In this document: positions 6,971 through 15,507 of the stretch, in pieces
Layout of the letters: each line of letters starts with the position of its first letter
How positions within the stretch are numbered: the first letter of the stretch is position 1
Assembly: GCA_027486405.1 (NCBI GenBank)
Contig: JAIXPD010000078.1
Span: 97,752-161,751 of the forward strand
Length of the DNA stretch: 64,000 bases
Reading direction: 5' to 3'
Source: Azospirillum sp.
GTDB lineage: Bacteria > Pseudomonadota > Alphaproteobacteria > Azospirillales > Azospirillaceae
Made by a program: the position numbers and the translations under genes
Notes under the pieces: model-generated
The model's input: only the letters and a program-made list of their open reading frames with translations
Told to the model about the DNA's origin: nothing
The model's database searches: none

Positions 6971-8125
6971 ATGCCGCCGCTGCATCTGATCGCCGACGAT
7001 CTGACCGGCGCGCTGGACAGCGCGGTGGCCTTCGCCACCGCCGCCACGCCGATCGCGGTGCGCTGGACCGGCGTTCCGGCGGACGCGCGGACCGGCCAAT
7101 CGCTGGCGCTCGACAGCGGCACGCGGGAGGTTGCGGGTGGCGCGGACGCGGCGCGGCATCGGGTGGCGGATCTGGCGGCGGCCTTGCCCGCCGATCCGGC
7201 GGCCCTGCGTTTTGCCAAGCTGGACAGCCTGCTGCGCGGCCATGGCGCGGCGGAGATCGCCGCCTGGATGGCGGTGGACCGTCCCGACCATTGCATCATT
7301 GCCCCTGCCTTTCCCTTTCAGGGGCGGGTGACGCGCGGCGGTCGCCAACGGTTGCGGGTGGGCGACGGGTGGGAGGCGACGCGGACGGATCTGGCGGCGG
7401 ATCTGGCGGCGATGGGCGAGACGGTGCGGCTGTGCCGTCCCGGCGACCCGATCCCGCCCGGCGTCAGCCTGTGGGATGCGGAGAGTGACGCGGATCTGGC
7501 GGGCGTTGCCGCCGCCGGTCTGGCCCTGACCGGTCTGGCCCTGACCGGTCGGGTGCTGACCGGTCGGGTGCTGTGGTGCGGCAGCGGCGGCTTGGCGTTG
7601 GCGTTGGCGGGTGCGTTGCGGGGAGTTTCCGACCCCGTTGCGCCACCGGCGTTGCCGCGCCCCTGGCTCGGGCTGTTCGGGACCGACCACCCGGTGACGC
7701 AGCGGCAGCTCGCCGCCTGCGGCGCGGCGGTGGTGACGGTCCCGGACGGCGGGGCGGAAGCCGCCGCACGGGTGCGGAAGCGGATGGACGGCTTGGGCGC
7801 GGCCCTGGTCCGGCTGGATCTGCCCCCCGGATTGGCCCGCGACGCGGCCGCCGCGCGCATCGACCGTGAGTTGGGGGCCTTGGCCCGCCGCCTGCCGCCG
7901 CCGGGCACGCTGCTGGTGTCGGGCGGGGAAACCCTGCGCGGGCTGTGCCGGGCGTTGGAGGCCGATCATCTGGCCCTGGACGGGGCGCTGTTGCCGGGCG
8001 CGCCCACCTCGACCCTGCGCGGCGGGCGTTGGGATGGGGTGCGGGTGCTGTCCAAATCGGGGGCCTTCGGCACCCCCGATCTGTTGCGCCGTTTGCTGGA
8101 CGCCGACCCGTCCGCGCCCGCGTGA
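6971..8125 (+). CDS. Four-carbon acid sugar kinase family protein (DUF1537)
   Basis: A 384-residue kinase of the OtnK/DtnK (DUF1537) family. The N-terminal substrate lobe starts with the signature I-A-D-D-L-T-G-A-L-D (residues 8-17), and the C-terminal nucleotide lobe contains S-G-G-E-T-L-R-G-L near residue 317. Family members phosphorylate D-threonate, D-erythronate, L-threonate or oxo-tetronates at C4. The product would then be oxidised by a PdxA2-type enzyme, encoded immediately downstream, so the pair fits a four-carbon sugar-acid pathway. The inter-lobe linker contains four 15-bp in-frame tandem units (7517-7576). It is the first gene of a nine-gene operon under the divergent FadR-type regulator. 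Confidence 0.85.
   Translation: MPPLHLIADDLTGALDSAVAFATAATPIAVRWTGVPADARTGQSLALDSGTREVAGGADAARHRVADLAAALPADPAALRFAKLDSLLRGHGAAEIAAWMAVDRPDHCIIAPAFPFQGRVTRGGRQRLRVGDGWEATRTDLAADLAAMGETVRLCRPGDPIPPGVSLWDAESDADLAGVAAAGLALTGLALTGRVLTGRVLWCGSGGLALALAGALRGVSDPVAPPALPRPWLGLFGTDHPVTQRQLAACGAAVVTVPDGGAEAAARVRKRMDGLGAALVRLDLPPGLARDAAAARIDRELGALARRLPPPGTLLVSGGETLRGLCRALEADHLALDGALLPGAPTSTLRGGRWDGVRVLSKSGAFGTPDLLRRLLDADPSAPA
7517..7576 (+). repeat. 15-bp in-frame tandem repeat (four units) within the kinase gene
   Basis: Units start at 7517, 7532, 7547 and 7562. The first two are GGTCTGGCCCTGACC and the last two begin GGTCGGGTGCTG. They encode G-L-A-L-T twice and then two G-R-V-L units in the linker between the two lobes. 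Unit number can change without frameshift. Confidence 0.85.
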
Positions 8126-8158
8126 CTTGCTGGTGTGACTCGTTGCTTTGACCCACAG

Positions 8159-8182
8159 GCCCGGATCCCTCCGGGCGGTTTT
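8159..8182 (+). terminator. Hairpin followed by TTTT between kinase and pdxA-like gene
   Basis: GCCCGGA (8159-8165), loop TCCC and TCCGGGC (8170-8176) are followed by GGTTTT. The structure is intrinsic-terminator-like but the T-run is short, and it lies 16 bp before the next start codon inside an apparent operon. Partial termination or transcript stabilisation is more likely than a full stop. Confidence 0.5.
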
Positions 8183-8197
8183 GAGGAGAATGCGCGC

Positions 8198-9229
8198 ATG
8201 CCCCCCCATCTGGCCATCACCATGGGTGATCCGGCGGGCGTCGGCCCTGAAATCATCGTCAAGGCTTGCGCCCGGCTGAAAGACCGGCTGGCCGACGGTT
8301 CGCTGCGCCTGCTGGTGATCGGCAGCAACCCGGCGCTGCTGGCCGCGCGCGACGCGCTGGGCAGCGATCTGGCCTTTCCCGAGGTCACGGCGGAGCAGGA
8401 CTGGCCCGCCCTGGCCTGCCTTCAGGCCGGGCCGGAGGGCGAACCGATCCACCCCGGCGTGCTGTCGGTCGATGGCGGGCGTTTCGCCTATCTGGCGGTG
8501 GAACGCGCGGTGCGGCTGGCCGAAGCCGGGCGCATCCAGGGCCTGGTCACGGCCCCGCTGAACAAGGAGGCGATGAACAAGGCGGGCTATCATTACGCCG
8601 GTCACACCGACCTGCTGGCGGAGCTGACCGGCGCGCGCGGGTCGGTGATGATGCTGGCGCACGGCAACATGCGGGTCAGCCACGTCACCACCCACATCGC
8701 CCTGCACGACGTGCCGAAGACGCTGACGCCGGAGCGTCTGCGCTACGTCATCGACCGCACAGACGAGACGCTGGCCGGGCTGGGGCTGGAGCGCCGCCGC
8801 ATCGCGGTGGCCGCGCTCAACCCCCACGCGGGCGAAGGCGGGCTGTTCGGGCGGCAGGACATCGACATCACCACCCCGGTGATCGACCGTTGCGTGGCCG
8901 ACGGGCTGGACGTGGTCGGCCCGGTTCCGGGTGACACCGTGTTCGTCAAGCTGCGCGCCGGGCAGTTCGACGCCGTGGTCGCGATGTACCACGACCAGGG
9001 CCACATCCCGGTCAAGCTGCTGGGCTTCCACGTCAACCCCGACACCGGCGCGTGGGACGCCTTGAGCGGGGTGAACATCACGCTCGGCCTGCCGATCATC
9101 CGCACCTCGGTCGATCACGGGACCGCCTTCGACATCGCGGGCAAGGGCATCGCCAACGAGCTGAGCCTGATCGAAGCCATCGAATACGCCGAAAAACTGG
9201 CCGCCGCCCGCCATCGCCAGACGGCGTGA
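8198..9229 (+). CDS. pdxA2: 4-phospho-D-threonate/erythronate 3-dehydrogenase-type enzyme (PdxA2 family)
   Basis: A 343-residue NAD-dependent metal enzyme of the PdxA family. Visible features are the N-terminal I-T-M-G-D-P-A-G-V-G-P-E (residues 7-18) and the metal-ligand regions G-H-T-D-L-L-A-E-L, M-Y-H-D-Q-G-H and D-H-G-T-A-F-D-I-A. PdxA acts in pyridoxine synthesis, while the PdxA2 branch oxidises C4-phosphorylated tetronates with decarboxylation to dihydroxyacetone phosphate. Lying directly after a DUF1537 kinase in a catabolic operon, it is assigned to PdxA2. The internal ATG is preferred over an upstream one (8135) because GAGGAGAA precedes it and the family N-terminus starts there. Confidence 0.85.
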   Translation: MPPHLAITMGDPAGVGPEIIVKACARLKDRLADGSLRLLVIGSNPALLAARDALGSDLAFPEVTAEQDWPALACLQAGPEGEPIHPGVLSVDGGRFAYLAVERAVRLAEAGRIQGLVTAPLNKEAMNKAGYHYAGHTDLLAELTGARGSVMMLAHGNMRVSHVTTHIALHDVPKTLTPERLRYVIDRTDETLAGLGLERRRIAVAALNPHAGEGGLFGRQDIDITTPVIDRCVADGLDVVGPVPGDTVFVKLRAGQFDAVVAMYHDQGHIPVKLLGFHVNPDTGAWDALSGVNITLGLPIIRTSVDHGTAFDIAGKGIANELSLIEAIEYAEKLAAARHRQTA

Positions 9230-9268
9230 GCCGCCGCCGTTCCGAAGGACGCACCCCAAGGATCCGCC

Positions 9269-10405
9269 ATGACCCCGATTGATCTGACCACACCGATTGA
9301 GCTGCTGCGTCCGCCCCGCGTCGTCTTTGGCGGCGGGACCGCGCCGGAGGTGGGGCGCTGGCTGGCCGAGCAGGGCCTGACCCGCCTGCTGGTGGTGGCC
9401 GACGCCTTCAACGCCGCCCGGGTGGACCGGCTGGGCCTGTCCGGCGACGTCACCGTCTTCGCCGACATCAAGCCGGAGCCGGACATCCCCAATCTGGACG
9501 CCGTGCTGGCGGTGGCCGATTCCTGCCGGGCGCAGGCGGTGATCGGCTTTGGCGGCGGCAGCGCCATGGATCTGGCCAAGCTGGCGGCGGTGCTGCCGGG
9601 CAGCGGCCAGACCATCCGCGACGTGGTCGGGCCGGAAAAGGTGGCGGGCAAGCGCGCCGCCCTGGTGCAGGTGCCGACGACGTCGGGCACGGGCAGCGAG
9701 GTCGGCACCCGGTCGCTGGTGACGGATCCGGTCGGCCAAAGCAAGCTGGCGGTGCAGAGCCGCCACACGCTGGCCGATCTGGCGGTGATCGACCCGGATC
9801 TGACCCTGACCGTGCCGCCCGCCGTCACCGCCGCCACCGGGGTGGACGCGCTGGCCCATTGCGTGGAGGCCTACACCAACCGCAAGGCGCACCCGCTGAT
9901 CGACCTGTACGCGCTGGAGGGCATCCGGCTGGTCGGGCGTTTCCTGCCGCGCGCCATCGCCGATGGCCAGGACCACGAGGCGCGGGCCGGGCTGGCGCTC
10001 GCCTCCTTCTATGGCGGGGTGTGTCTGGGGCCGGTCAACACGGCGGCGGGCCACGCGGTGGCCTACCCGCTGGGGACCCGGCACCACATCCCGCACGGGG
10101 CGGCCAACGCGTTGATCTTCCCCCATGTGTTGGCCTTCAACGCCCCGGCGGTGCCGGAGAAGACGGCGGCGGTGCTGTCGGCCCTGGGGCTGGAGCCGTC
10201 CTCAGACCCCGATACGGTGCTGCGCGCCGCTTATGGCTGGTGCGTGGCGCTGGGCTGCCCCATGCGCCTGTCGGATCTGGGCGTGCCCGAAGCCGATCTG
10301 CCCCGCATGGCGGAGGACGCGCACGCCATCCGCCGCCTGCTGGACAACAACCCGCGCGACCTGAGCCGCGACGACATCCTGGCCATGTACCGCGCGGCGC
10401 TCTGA
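9269..10405 (+). CDS. Iron-containing alcohol dehydrogenase family protein
   Basis: A 378-residue group III (Fe-type) dehydrogenase. The Rossmann-like N-terminal half has G-G-G-S-A-M-D-L-A-K at about residue 94. The all-helical C-terminal half carries the metal-binding histidines in H-C-V-E-A-Y (near residue 196), A-A-G-H-A-V-A-Y and I-P-H-G-A-A-N-A. Such enzymes reduce or oxidise a hydroxyl/carbonyl with NAD(P)H; the substrate here is unknown but presumably an intermediate of the sugar-acid operon. The PdxA2 stop lies 39 bp upstream and AAGGATCCGCC precedes the ATG. Confidence 0.85.
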   Translation: MTPIDLTTPIELLRPPRVVFGGGTAPEVGRWLAEQGLTRLLVVADAFNAARVDRLGLSGDVTVFADIKPEPDIPNLDAVLAVADSCRAQAVIGFGGGSAMDLAKLAAVLPGSGQTIRDVVGPEKVAGKRAALVQVPTTSGTGSEVGTRSLVTDPVGQSKLAVQSRHTLADLAVIDPDLTLTVPPAVTAATGVDALAHCVEAYTNRKAHPLIDLYALEGIRLVGRFLPRAIADGQDHEARAGLALASFYGGVCLGPVNTAAGHAVAYPLGTRHHIPHGAANALIFPHVLAFNAPAVPEKTAAVLSALGLEPSSDPDTVLRAAYGWCVALGCPMRLSDLGVPEADLPRMAEDAHAIRRLLDNNPRDLSRDDILAMYRAAL

Positions 10406-10448
10406 TCGCCCTTTTTCTTCCGACCGTTCTCTTTGTCAGGTGCCCCCA

Positions 10449-11375
10449 ATGAGCAAGATCACGGGTCCTTTCGTGGCCGTCGTCACGCCCTTCGACGCGG
10501 AGGAGCGGATGGACGAGGCGGCGTTGCGCGCGCAGGTCGCGCGGCAGGCCGCTGTCGGCAACGGCGTGTTCTGCGCCGGAACCAACGGCGAGTTCTACGC
10601 CCTGTCCTTTGAGGAAAAGCAGCGCGCCGCCGCCCTGTGCGTAGAGGCCGCCAATGGGCGGGTTCCGGTGCTGGCCCACATCGGCGAGATTTCCACCCAC
10701 CAGACCATCGCGCTGGGCCGCGCCATCGCCGGGTTGGGCGTGGCGGCGGTGTCGGCCATCACCCCGTCCTTCATCGCCTGTTCGTCCGACGAGCTGATCG
10801 GCTATTACCGGCGGGTTGCGGACGCGCTGACGGTTCCGCTCTACCTCTACAACATCCCGGCGCGCACCGGGAACACGCTGACCCCGGAGGCCGCCGCCAT
10901 CCTGGCCGATCACCCGAACATCGTCGGCATCAAGGACAGCGCCGGATCGCAGGAAAGCCTGGACGGCTTCCTGGCCATCGCCCGCGCGCGCGCGGATTTC
11001 GATGTGATGGTCGGGCCGGATTCCCTGATCCTGCACGGTCTGCGCCACGGCGCGGCGGGCTGCGTGTCGGGCCTGGGCAACGTCGCCCCGGTGACGCTGA
11101 ACCGGATCTGGACGGCGTGGCGCGACGGCGATGCGGCGGCGGCGGACGCCGCGCAGGCCCATTTCGGCCAATTGCGCAAGGATCTGTACGCGCTGGGCTT
11201 CCCGCCCTCCATGGTCAAGCGGGCGCTGTGCCACGCCATGCCAGCGGTCGGCCACAGCCGTGGCCCGGTGCTGATCGGTGCCGACACCGACCGCGCCATC
11301 GCCGCCATCGCCGCCCGTTTCGCCGAAGCGGCGTACGGCGCGTCCGGCGCTTCGTCCAGCCGCGCGCCGGAGTGA
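10449..11375 (+). CDS. Dihydrodipicolinate synthase/N-acetylneuraminate lyase family aldolase
   Basis: A 308-residue TIM-barrel class I aldolase. It has the family's G-T-N-G-E-F substrate loop (about residues 45-50; usually G-T-T-G-E), the Tyr in L-Y-N-I-P-A-R-T and the Schiff-base Lys in I-K-D-S-A-G-S near residue 164. True DapA has G-T-T-G-E, and this gene lies in a catabolic operon, so it more likely cleaves or dehydrates a 2-keto sugar acid than makes lysine. Its neighbour is a sialidase-like protein, which makes a NanA-type reaction conceivable but unproven. The ATG is preferred to a GTG 9 nt upstream. Confidence 0.8.
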   Translation: MSKITGPFVAVVTPFDAEERMDEAALRAQVARQAAVGNGVFCAGTNGEFYALSFEEKQRAAALCVEAANGRVPVLAHIGEISTHQTIALGRAIAGLGVAAVSAITPSFIACSSDELIGYYRRVADALTVPLYLYNIPARTGNTLTPEAAAILADHPNIVGIKDSAGSQESLDGFLAIARARADFDVMVGPDSLILHGLRHGAAGCVSGLGNVAPVTLNRIWTAWRDGDAAAADAAQAHFGQLRKDLYALGFPPSMVKRALCHAMPAVGHSRGPVLIGADTDRAIAAIAARFAEAAYGASGASSSRAPE

Positions 11376-11380
11376 CCTCG

Positions 11381-12622
11381 ATGACCGCCCTGACGATGCC
11401 CCCCGTCACCAATCCCGCCCCGCCGCCGCCGTCGGACCAGCGCGGCCCGTTGCTGGCCCGTCCCGACGATCCCCAGCGGGCGGACGCTTTCCTGCCCTCG
11501 CCCTGCGTGCAGAATCACGCGGCCAATCTGGCGCAGTTGCCCAACGGCGATCTGCTGTGCGCCTGGTTCGGCGGCACGCAGGAAGGGATTCCCGACGTGT
11601 CGATCTACGCCGCCCGCCTGCCCGCCGGGGCGGACCGCTGGCAGGCCCCGGTCAAGCTGTCGGACGATCCCACCCGGTCGGAGCAGAACCCGGTCCTGTT
11701 CCCCGCCCCCGACGGCGCGCTGTGGCTGTTCTACACCGCCCAGATCTCCGGCCATCAGGACACCGCCATCGTCCGCTGCCGCGTCTCCCACGATCAGGGG
11801 CAGAGCTGGGGGCCGGTGCGCACCCTGTTCGAGGGGGAGGGCAACACCGGCGTGTTCATCCGTCAGCCGGTGGTGGTTCTGCCCAACGGCGATTGGCTGC
11901 TGCCGACCTTCCTGTGCCACGGCACGCCGGGCCGCGCCTGGGTGGGCGATCACGACACCAGTGCGGTGCGCCGGTCGAGCGACGGCGGCCAAAGCTGGAC
12001 CGAACACCCGGTTCCCGACAGCCTGGGGTGCGTCCACATGAACATCGTGCCGCTGGCCGACGGGCGGCTCGCCGCCTTCTACCGCAGCCGCTGGGCCGAC
12101 CATGTGCACCGCAGCGTGTCGGAGGATGGCGGGCGGAGCTGGAGCGCGCCGCAACCGACTGAGCTGCCGAACAACAACTCTTCGATCCAGGTGACGGCGC
12201 TGTCTGATGGGCGGCTCGCCATCGTTTACAACCACGCCAGCGCGGCCGACGCCACCGACCGCCGCCTGGGCCTCTACGACGATCTGGAGGAGGAGGACGG
12301 GGCCGAAACGGCGGCTCCGGCACCCCCCGCCGACGCCGAACCGGCGGGGCGGACCGCCTTCTGGGGCGCGCCGCGCGCGCCGCTGGCGCTGGCCCTGTCG
12401 TCCGACGGCGGGCTGACCTGGCCGGAGCGCCGTGATCTGGAGGTTGGCGACGGCTTTTGCATGACCAACAATTCCAAGGACAAGCTGAACCGGGAATTCT
12501 CATACCCGGTCATCGTGCAAGCGCCCGATGGGCGGTTGCGCATCGCCTACACCTATTTCCGGCAGGCGATCAAACACACCGACGTACCGGTTGGCTGGGT
12601 CGCCGCCGGTTCCAAACGGTAA
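11381..12622 (+). CDS. Sialidase-like beta-propeller protein (BNR/Asp-box), no signal peptide
   Basis: A 413-residue six-bladed propeller-type protein with at least four Asp boxes (S-x-D-x-G-x-x-W), including S-H-D-Q-G-Q-S-W, S-S-D-G-G-Q-S-W, S-E-D-G-G-R-S-W and S-S-D-G-G-L-T-W. The N-terminal C-V-Q-N-H-A-A-N and W-F-G-G-T-Q-E-G segments are typical of Sialidase_2 relatives found in catabolic operons. There is no secretion signal, so it should act in the cytoplasm on an imported small molecule rather than on glycans. An Ala/Pro-rich insertion lies around residues 305-325. GGAG precedes the ATG, and a further in-frame ATG follows at M6. The reaction is unknown. Confidence 0.8.
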   Translation: MTALTMPPVTNPAPPPPSDQRGPLLARPDDPQRADAFLPSPCVQNHAANLAQLPNGDLLCAWFGGTQEGIPDVSIYAARLPAGADRWQAPVKLSDDPTRSEQNPVLFPAPDGALWLFYTAQISGHQDTAIVRCRVSHDQGQSWGPVRTLFEGEGNTGVFIRQPVVVLPNGDWLLPTFLCHGTPGRAWVGDHDTSAVRRSSDGGQSWTEHPVPDSLGCVHMNIVPLADGRLAAFYRSRWADHVHRSVSEDGGRSWSAPQPTELPNNNSSIQVTALSDGRLAIVYNHASAADATDRRLGLYDDLEEEDGAETAAPAPPADAEPAGRTAFWGAPRAPLALALSSDGGLTWPERRDLEVGDGFCMTNNSKDKLNREFSYPVIVQAPDGRLRIAYTYFRQAIKHTDVPVGWVAAGSKR

Positions 12623-12636
12623 GGGAGGACACCGGC

Positions 12637-13458
12637 ATGGCCCAGAACGCGACACAGGCAGCCCCGACCCTGACGCCCGCCCCACGGGCCGGTCAGCGTC
12701 CGGCGCTGATCCAGATCCGCAACCTGAAAAAATCCTTTGCGGGCGGGCGGGTGCAGGCGCTGTCCGGCATCCATCTGGACATCGCCGACGGCGAGTTCGT
12801 GTGCGTCGTCGGCCCGTCGGGCTGCGGCAAGAGCACGCTGCTGCGCATCCTGGCGGGCCTGGACGATTACGACAGCGGGCAGGTGACGTTGGGCGGAACC
12901 CCCGTCACCGGCCCGTCGCGCGACGTCGGCGTCGTGTTCCAGCAGGCCAATCTGCTGCCCTGGCTGACGGTGCGCGAGAATGTGGCGCTGCCGCTGCGCG
13001 TCGGCGGCGGGCGGCGGGAGGGGGCGGACGATGTGGATCGTCTGCTCGACGTTGCCGGGCTGAAGGATTTCGGCGGGCGGTACCCGTATGAACTGTCGGG
13101 CGGCATGCAGCAGCGCGCGGGCATCTGCCGCGCCCTGGTGCGCAACCCGCGCATCCTGCTGATGGACGAACCCTTTGGCGCGCTCGACGCCCTGACGCGC
13201 GAGCGGATGAATCTGGAGCTGCAACGCATCTGGCAGGCCACCGGCAAGACGGTGCTGCTCATCACCCATTCGATTTCGGAAGCCATCTTCCTGGCCGACC
13301 GGGTGATCGTGATGTCGGCGCGACCGGGCCGCGTGCTGCGCGATCTGGCGGTGAACATCCCGCGCCCGCGCAGCAACGACACCATCATCAGCCACCCGGA
13401 TTACCCGGCGCTGGCCAAGGACATCCGTGGGCTTCTGACCGGACAGGGAGAGGAATGA
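12637..13458 (+). CDS. ABC transporter ATP-binding protein (SsuB/TauB/NrtD-like)
   Basis: A 273-residue nucleotide-binding subunit with Walker A G-P-S-G-C-G-K-S-T (about residues 64-72), signature L-S-G-G-M-Q-Q-R and Walker B L-L-M-D-E-P-F-G-A-L-D. The V-F-Q-Q-A-N-L-L-P-W Q-loop is typical of the nitrate/sulfonate/taurine group. With the next two genes it forms a complete importer. The start follows AGGGAGGACACC. Substrate is inferred to be the sugar acid or conjugate degraded by the enzymes upstream. Confidence 0.9.
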   Translation: MAQNATQAAPTLTPAPRAGQRPALIQIRNLKKSFAGGRVQALSGIHLDIADGEFVCVVGPSGCGKSTLLRILAGLDDYDSGQVTLGGTPVTGPSRDVGVVFQQANLLPWLTVRENVALPLRVGGGRREGADDVDRLLDVAGLKDFGGRYPYELSGGMQQRAGICRALVRNPRILLMDEPFGALDALTRERMNLELQRIWQATGKTVLLITHSISEAIFLADRVIVMSARPGRVLRDLAVNIPRPRSNDTIISHPDYPALAKDIRGLLTGQGEE

Positions 13459-14339
13459 TGAGCAAGCCCGACATCACCCTGGCCGTGGATGCGGCCGTGA
13501 CCGATGCGGCTGTGACCGACGCCAGCCCCGAATCCACCCCGTCCACCCCCCGCCGCCGGGGCAAGGAGCCGGTCAACGGGACCCTGATCGCCGCCGTGGG
13601 GCTGGTGGTTCTGTTCGGCGGCTGGGCGCTGGCCGTCCGCTACCTCAACATCCCGTCCTACATCCTGCCGTCGCCGGCGGCGGTGTGGAAGGCGCTGTGG
13701 TCCGGGCTGGCGGTGTCGCCCACCGATCCGCTGGGCTATTACCTGCCGCTGTGGGGCACGCTGAAGAACGCGGCCATCGGGCTGGCGGCGGGCGGCGGCC
13801 TGGGGCTGGTCCTGGGGTCGCTGATGGCGGAAAGCCGGACCATCGAAAAGCTGCTGATGCCCTACGCCTTCGCCCTGCAAAGCCTGCCCAAGGTCGCCAT
13901 CGCGCCGCTGGTGGTGATCTGGTTCGGTTTCGGCGACGGATCGAAGATCGCGATCGCCGGGTTGCTGGCCTTTTTCCCGATCCTCATCAACAGCTTCACC
14001 GGCCTGCGCGCGGTGGAGCCGGAAAAGATCGACCTGATGCGCTCGCTCTCCGCCTCGCGGTTGGAGACCTACCGCATCGTCAAGCTGCCCAGTGCCGCCC
14101 CCTACATCTTCGCCGGTCTGGACATGGCGGTGGTCTATGCGCTGCTCGGGACCATCGTCGCCGAATTCCTGGGCGCGCAGCAGGGCATGGGCGTCGTCAT
14201 CACCCAGGCCCAGGCGGTGACGGACGTGGCGGGCGTGTTCGCCGCACTGGTCATTCTCGGTGCCTTTGGCATTCTGTTGCACGGCATCGTGCGCGGGCTG
14301 GAGCAACGCATCGTCCATTGGGGCCGGGGGCGCAAGTGA
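13455..14339 (+). CDS. ABC transporter permease (SsuC/TauC-like)
   Basis: A 294-residue permease with about six membrane helices and the EAA-type loop in the F-F-P-I-L-I-N-S-F-T-G-L region near residue 175, belonging to the binding-protein-dependent permease family of sulfonate/nitrate importers. It has a hydrophilic, Asp/Thr/Ala-rich N-terminal extension of about 40 residues. The ATG overlaps the stop of the ATPase gene (ATGA); a second ATG follows directly. Confidence 0.9.
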   Translation: MMSKPDITLAVDAAVTDAAVTDASPESTPSTPRRRGKEPVNGTLIAAVGLVVLFGGWALAVRYLNIPSYILPSPAAVWKALWSGLAVSPTDPLGYYLPLWGTLKNAAIGLAAGGGLGLVLGSLMAESRTIEKLLMPYAFALQSLPKVAIAPLVVIWFGFGDGSKIAIAGLLAFFPILINSFTGLRAVEPEKIDLMRSLSASRLETYRIVKLPSAAPYIFAGLDMAVVYALLGTIVAEFLGAQQGMGVVITQAQAVTDVAGVFAALVILGAFGILLHGIVRGLEQRIVHWGRGRK

Positions 14340-14421
14340 GGGCGACCGCCCGTCATCATCACCCGCACCAAATCCGCACCAAACACCGATAAGCAAAACA
14401 TCGAAGAGGGAGGACACCGAC

Positions 14422-15507
14422 ATGACCACGCTTCGCCTCACCCGCCGTCACTGCCTGCAAGCGGCGGGCGTCTTCGCCGCCGCCCTGGCGCTCGGTCCGC
14501 GTTCGCTGTCGGCGCAGACCGCCGCGCGCACGGTCAAGCTGGGCGTCGGGCTGAAATCGCTGAACGCCAGCGTCATCAATCTGCTGATCGGCGAGGCGCT
14601 GGGCTACAACGCCGCCGAAGGCTTCACGGTCAAGGGCATGGCGGTGGGCGGCAACGCCAACGTGCAGGTCGCGGTGGACCGGGGCGACGTGGACATCGGC
14701 ATCGGCGTGCCGTCCTACGCCCTGCCGATCCTGGCCAAGGGCGAATGGGGCGAGGCCATCAACTTCTATCAGTACACCTACCCCTACAAATGGGATGTGG
14801 CGGTGAAGCCGGGGGCGGCGATCAAGAGCTACACCGACCTGAAGGGCAAGAACATCGGCGTGTCGGATTTCGGCGGGACCGAATACCCCGTCACCCGCAA
14901 CGTGCTGAAAAACATGGGCATCGACCCCGACCGCGACGTGAAGTGGACGGCGGTGGGCAGCGGTGTTCCGGCGGGCGTGGCCCTGCAACGCGGGGCGATC
15001 GACGCGCTGGCCTATTACGACACCGGCTTTGGCCTGATCGAAGGGGCGGGCATCCCGTTCGACATCCTGACCCGCCCGACCGGCCTGCCGATGATCGGTG
15101 GCCAATTCCTGATGGCGTTGCGCGACCGGGTGAAAAACGAGCGGGCGTTGATGGTCGGCTTCGGACGGGCGGCGGCCAAATCCTCGGCCTTCCTGCTGAC
15201 CAATCCGACCGCCGGGGCCAAGGCCTTCCTGAAGCTCTATCCCGAAACCGCCCCGCGCGGCAGCAGCGAGGAGGAGGCGGTCAAGGCCGTGCTGGTCGCC
15301 ATCAGCCGCCGGGTCAAGCTCTATCAAGCGCCCTACGACGGCTACAAGTTCGGCCAGATCAACCCGGACGAGTTCACCACCGAAATGGCGCTGAACGGGA
15401 TGGAGGCAAAGGATCTGTCGCGTTTCTACACCAACGACCTGATCGCCGACATCAACGCCTTTGACGTCGCCGCGATCAAGGCGCAGGCCATGGCCTTCAA
15501 TGGCTGA
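14422..15507 (+). CDS. ABC transporter substrate-binding protein (SsuA/NrtA-like)
   Basis: A 361-residue periplasmic binding protein. The N-terminus has R-L-T-R-R-H then a hydrophobic stretch ending S-L-S-A-Q, a Tat-like or Sec signal cleaved near residue 30. The mature part resembles the NMT1/SsuA group (V-K-L-G-V-G-L-K near the start, then D-I-G-I-G-V-P-S). It should deliver ligand to the permease and ATPase encoded just upstream. Strong AGGGAGGAC precedes the ATG. Ligand unknown. Confidence 0.88.
   Translation: MTTLRLTRRHCLQAAGVFAAALALGPRSLSAQTAARTVKLGVGLKSLNASVINLLIGEALGYNAAEGFTVKGMAVGGNANVQVAVDRGDVDIGIGVPSYALPILAKGEWGEAINFYQYTYPYKWDVAVKPGAAIKSYTDLKGKNIGVSDFGGTEYPVTRNVLKNMGIDPDRDVKWTAVGSGVPAGVALQRGAIDALAYYDTGFGLIEGAGIPFDILTRPTGLPMIGGQFLMALRDRVKNERALMVGFGRAAAKSSAFLLTNPTAGAKAFLKLYPETAPRGSSEEEAVKAVLVAISRRVKLYQAPYDGYKFGQINPDEFTTEMALNGMEAKDLSRFYTNDLIADINAFDVAAIKAQAMAFNG

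Noticed and set aside
6035..10126. A 1363-codon open frame on the minus strand
   Set aside because: Only its last about 258 codons (6035-6811) match a protein family (GntR/FadR). The rest is an antisense frame of high-GC genes (kinase, PdxA2, dehydrogenase) with Arg/Gln/His-rich nonsense composition.
10449..12622. A standard sialic acid (nan) catabolic operon
   Set aside because: An aldolase of the NanA/DapA family and a sialidase-like protein are present, but nanE, nanK, nagA and nagB are absent, and the sialidase-like protein has no export signal.
12611..12625. AAACGGTAAGG at the end of the sialidase-like gene as another repeat-motif copy
   Set aside because: The C-rich half is missing and the TAAGGGAGG part is explained by the stop codon and ribosome site of the next gene.
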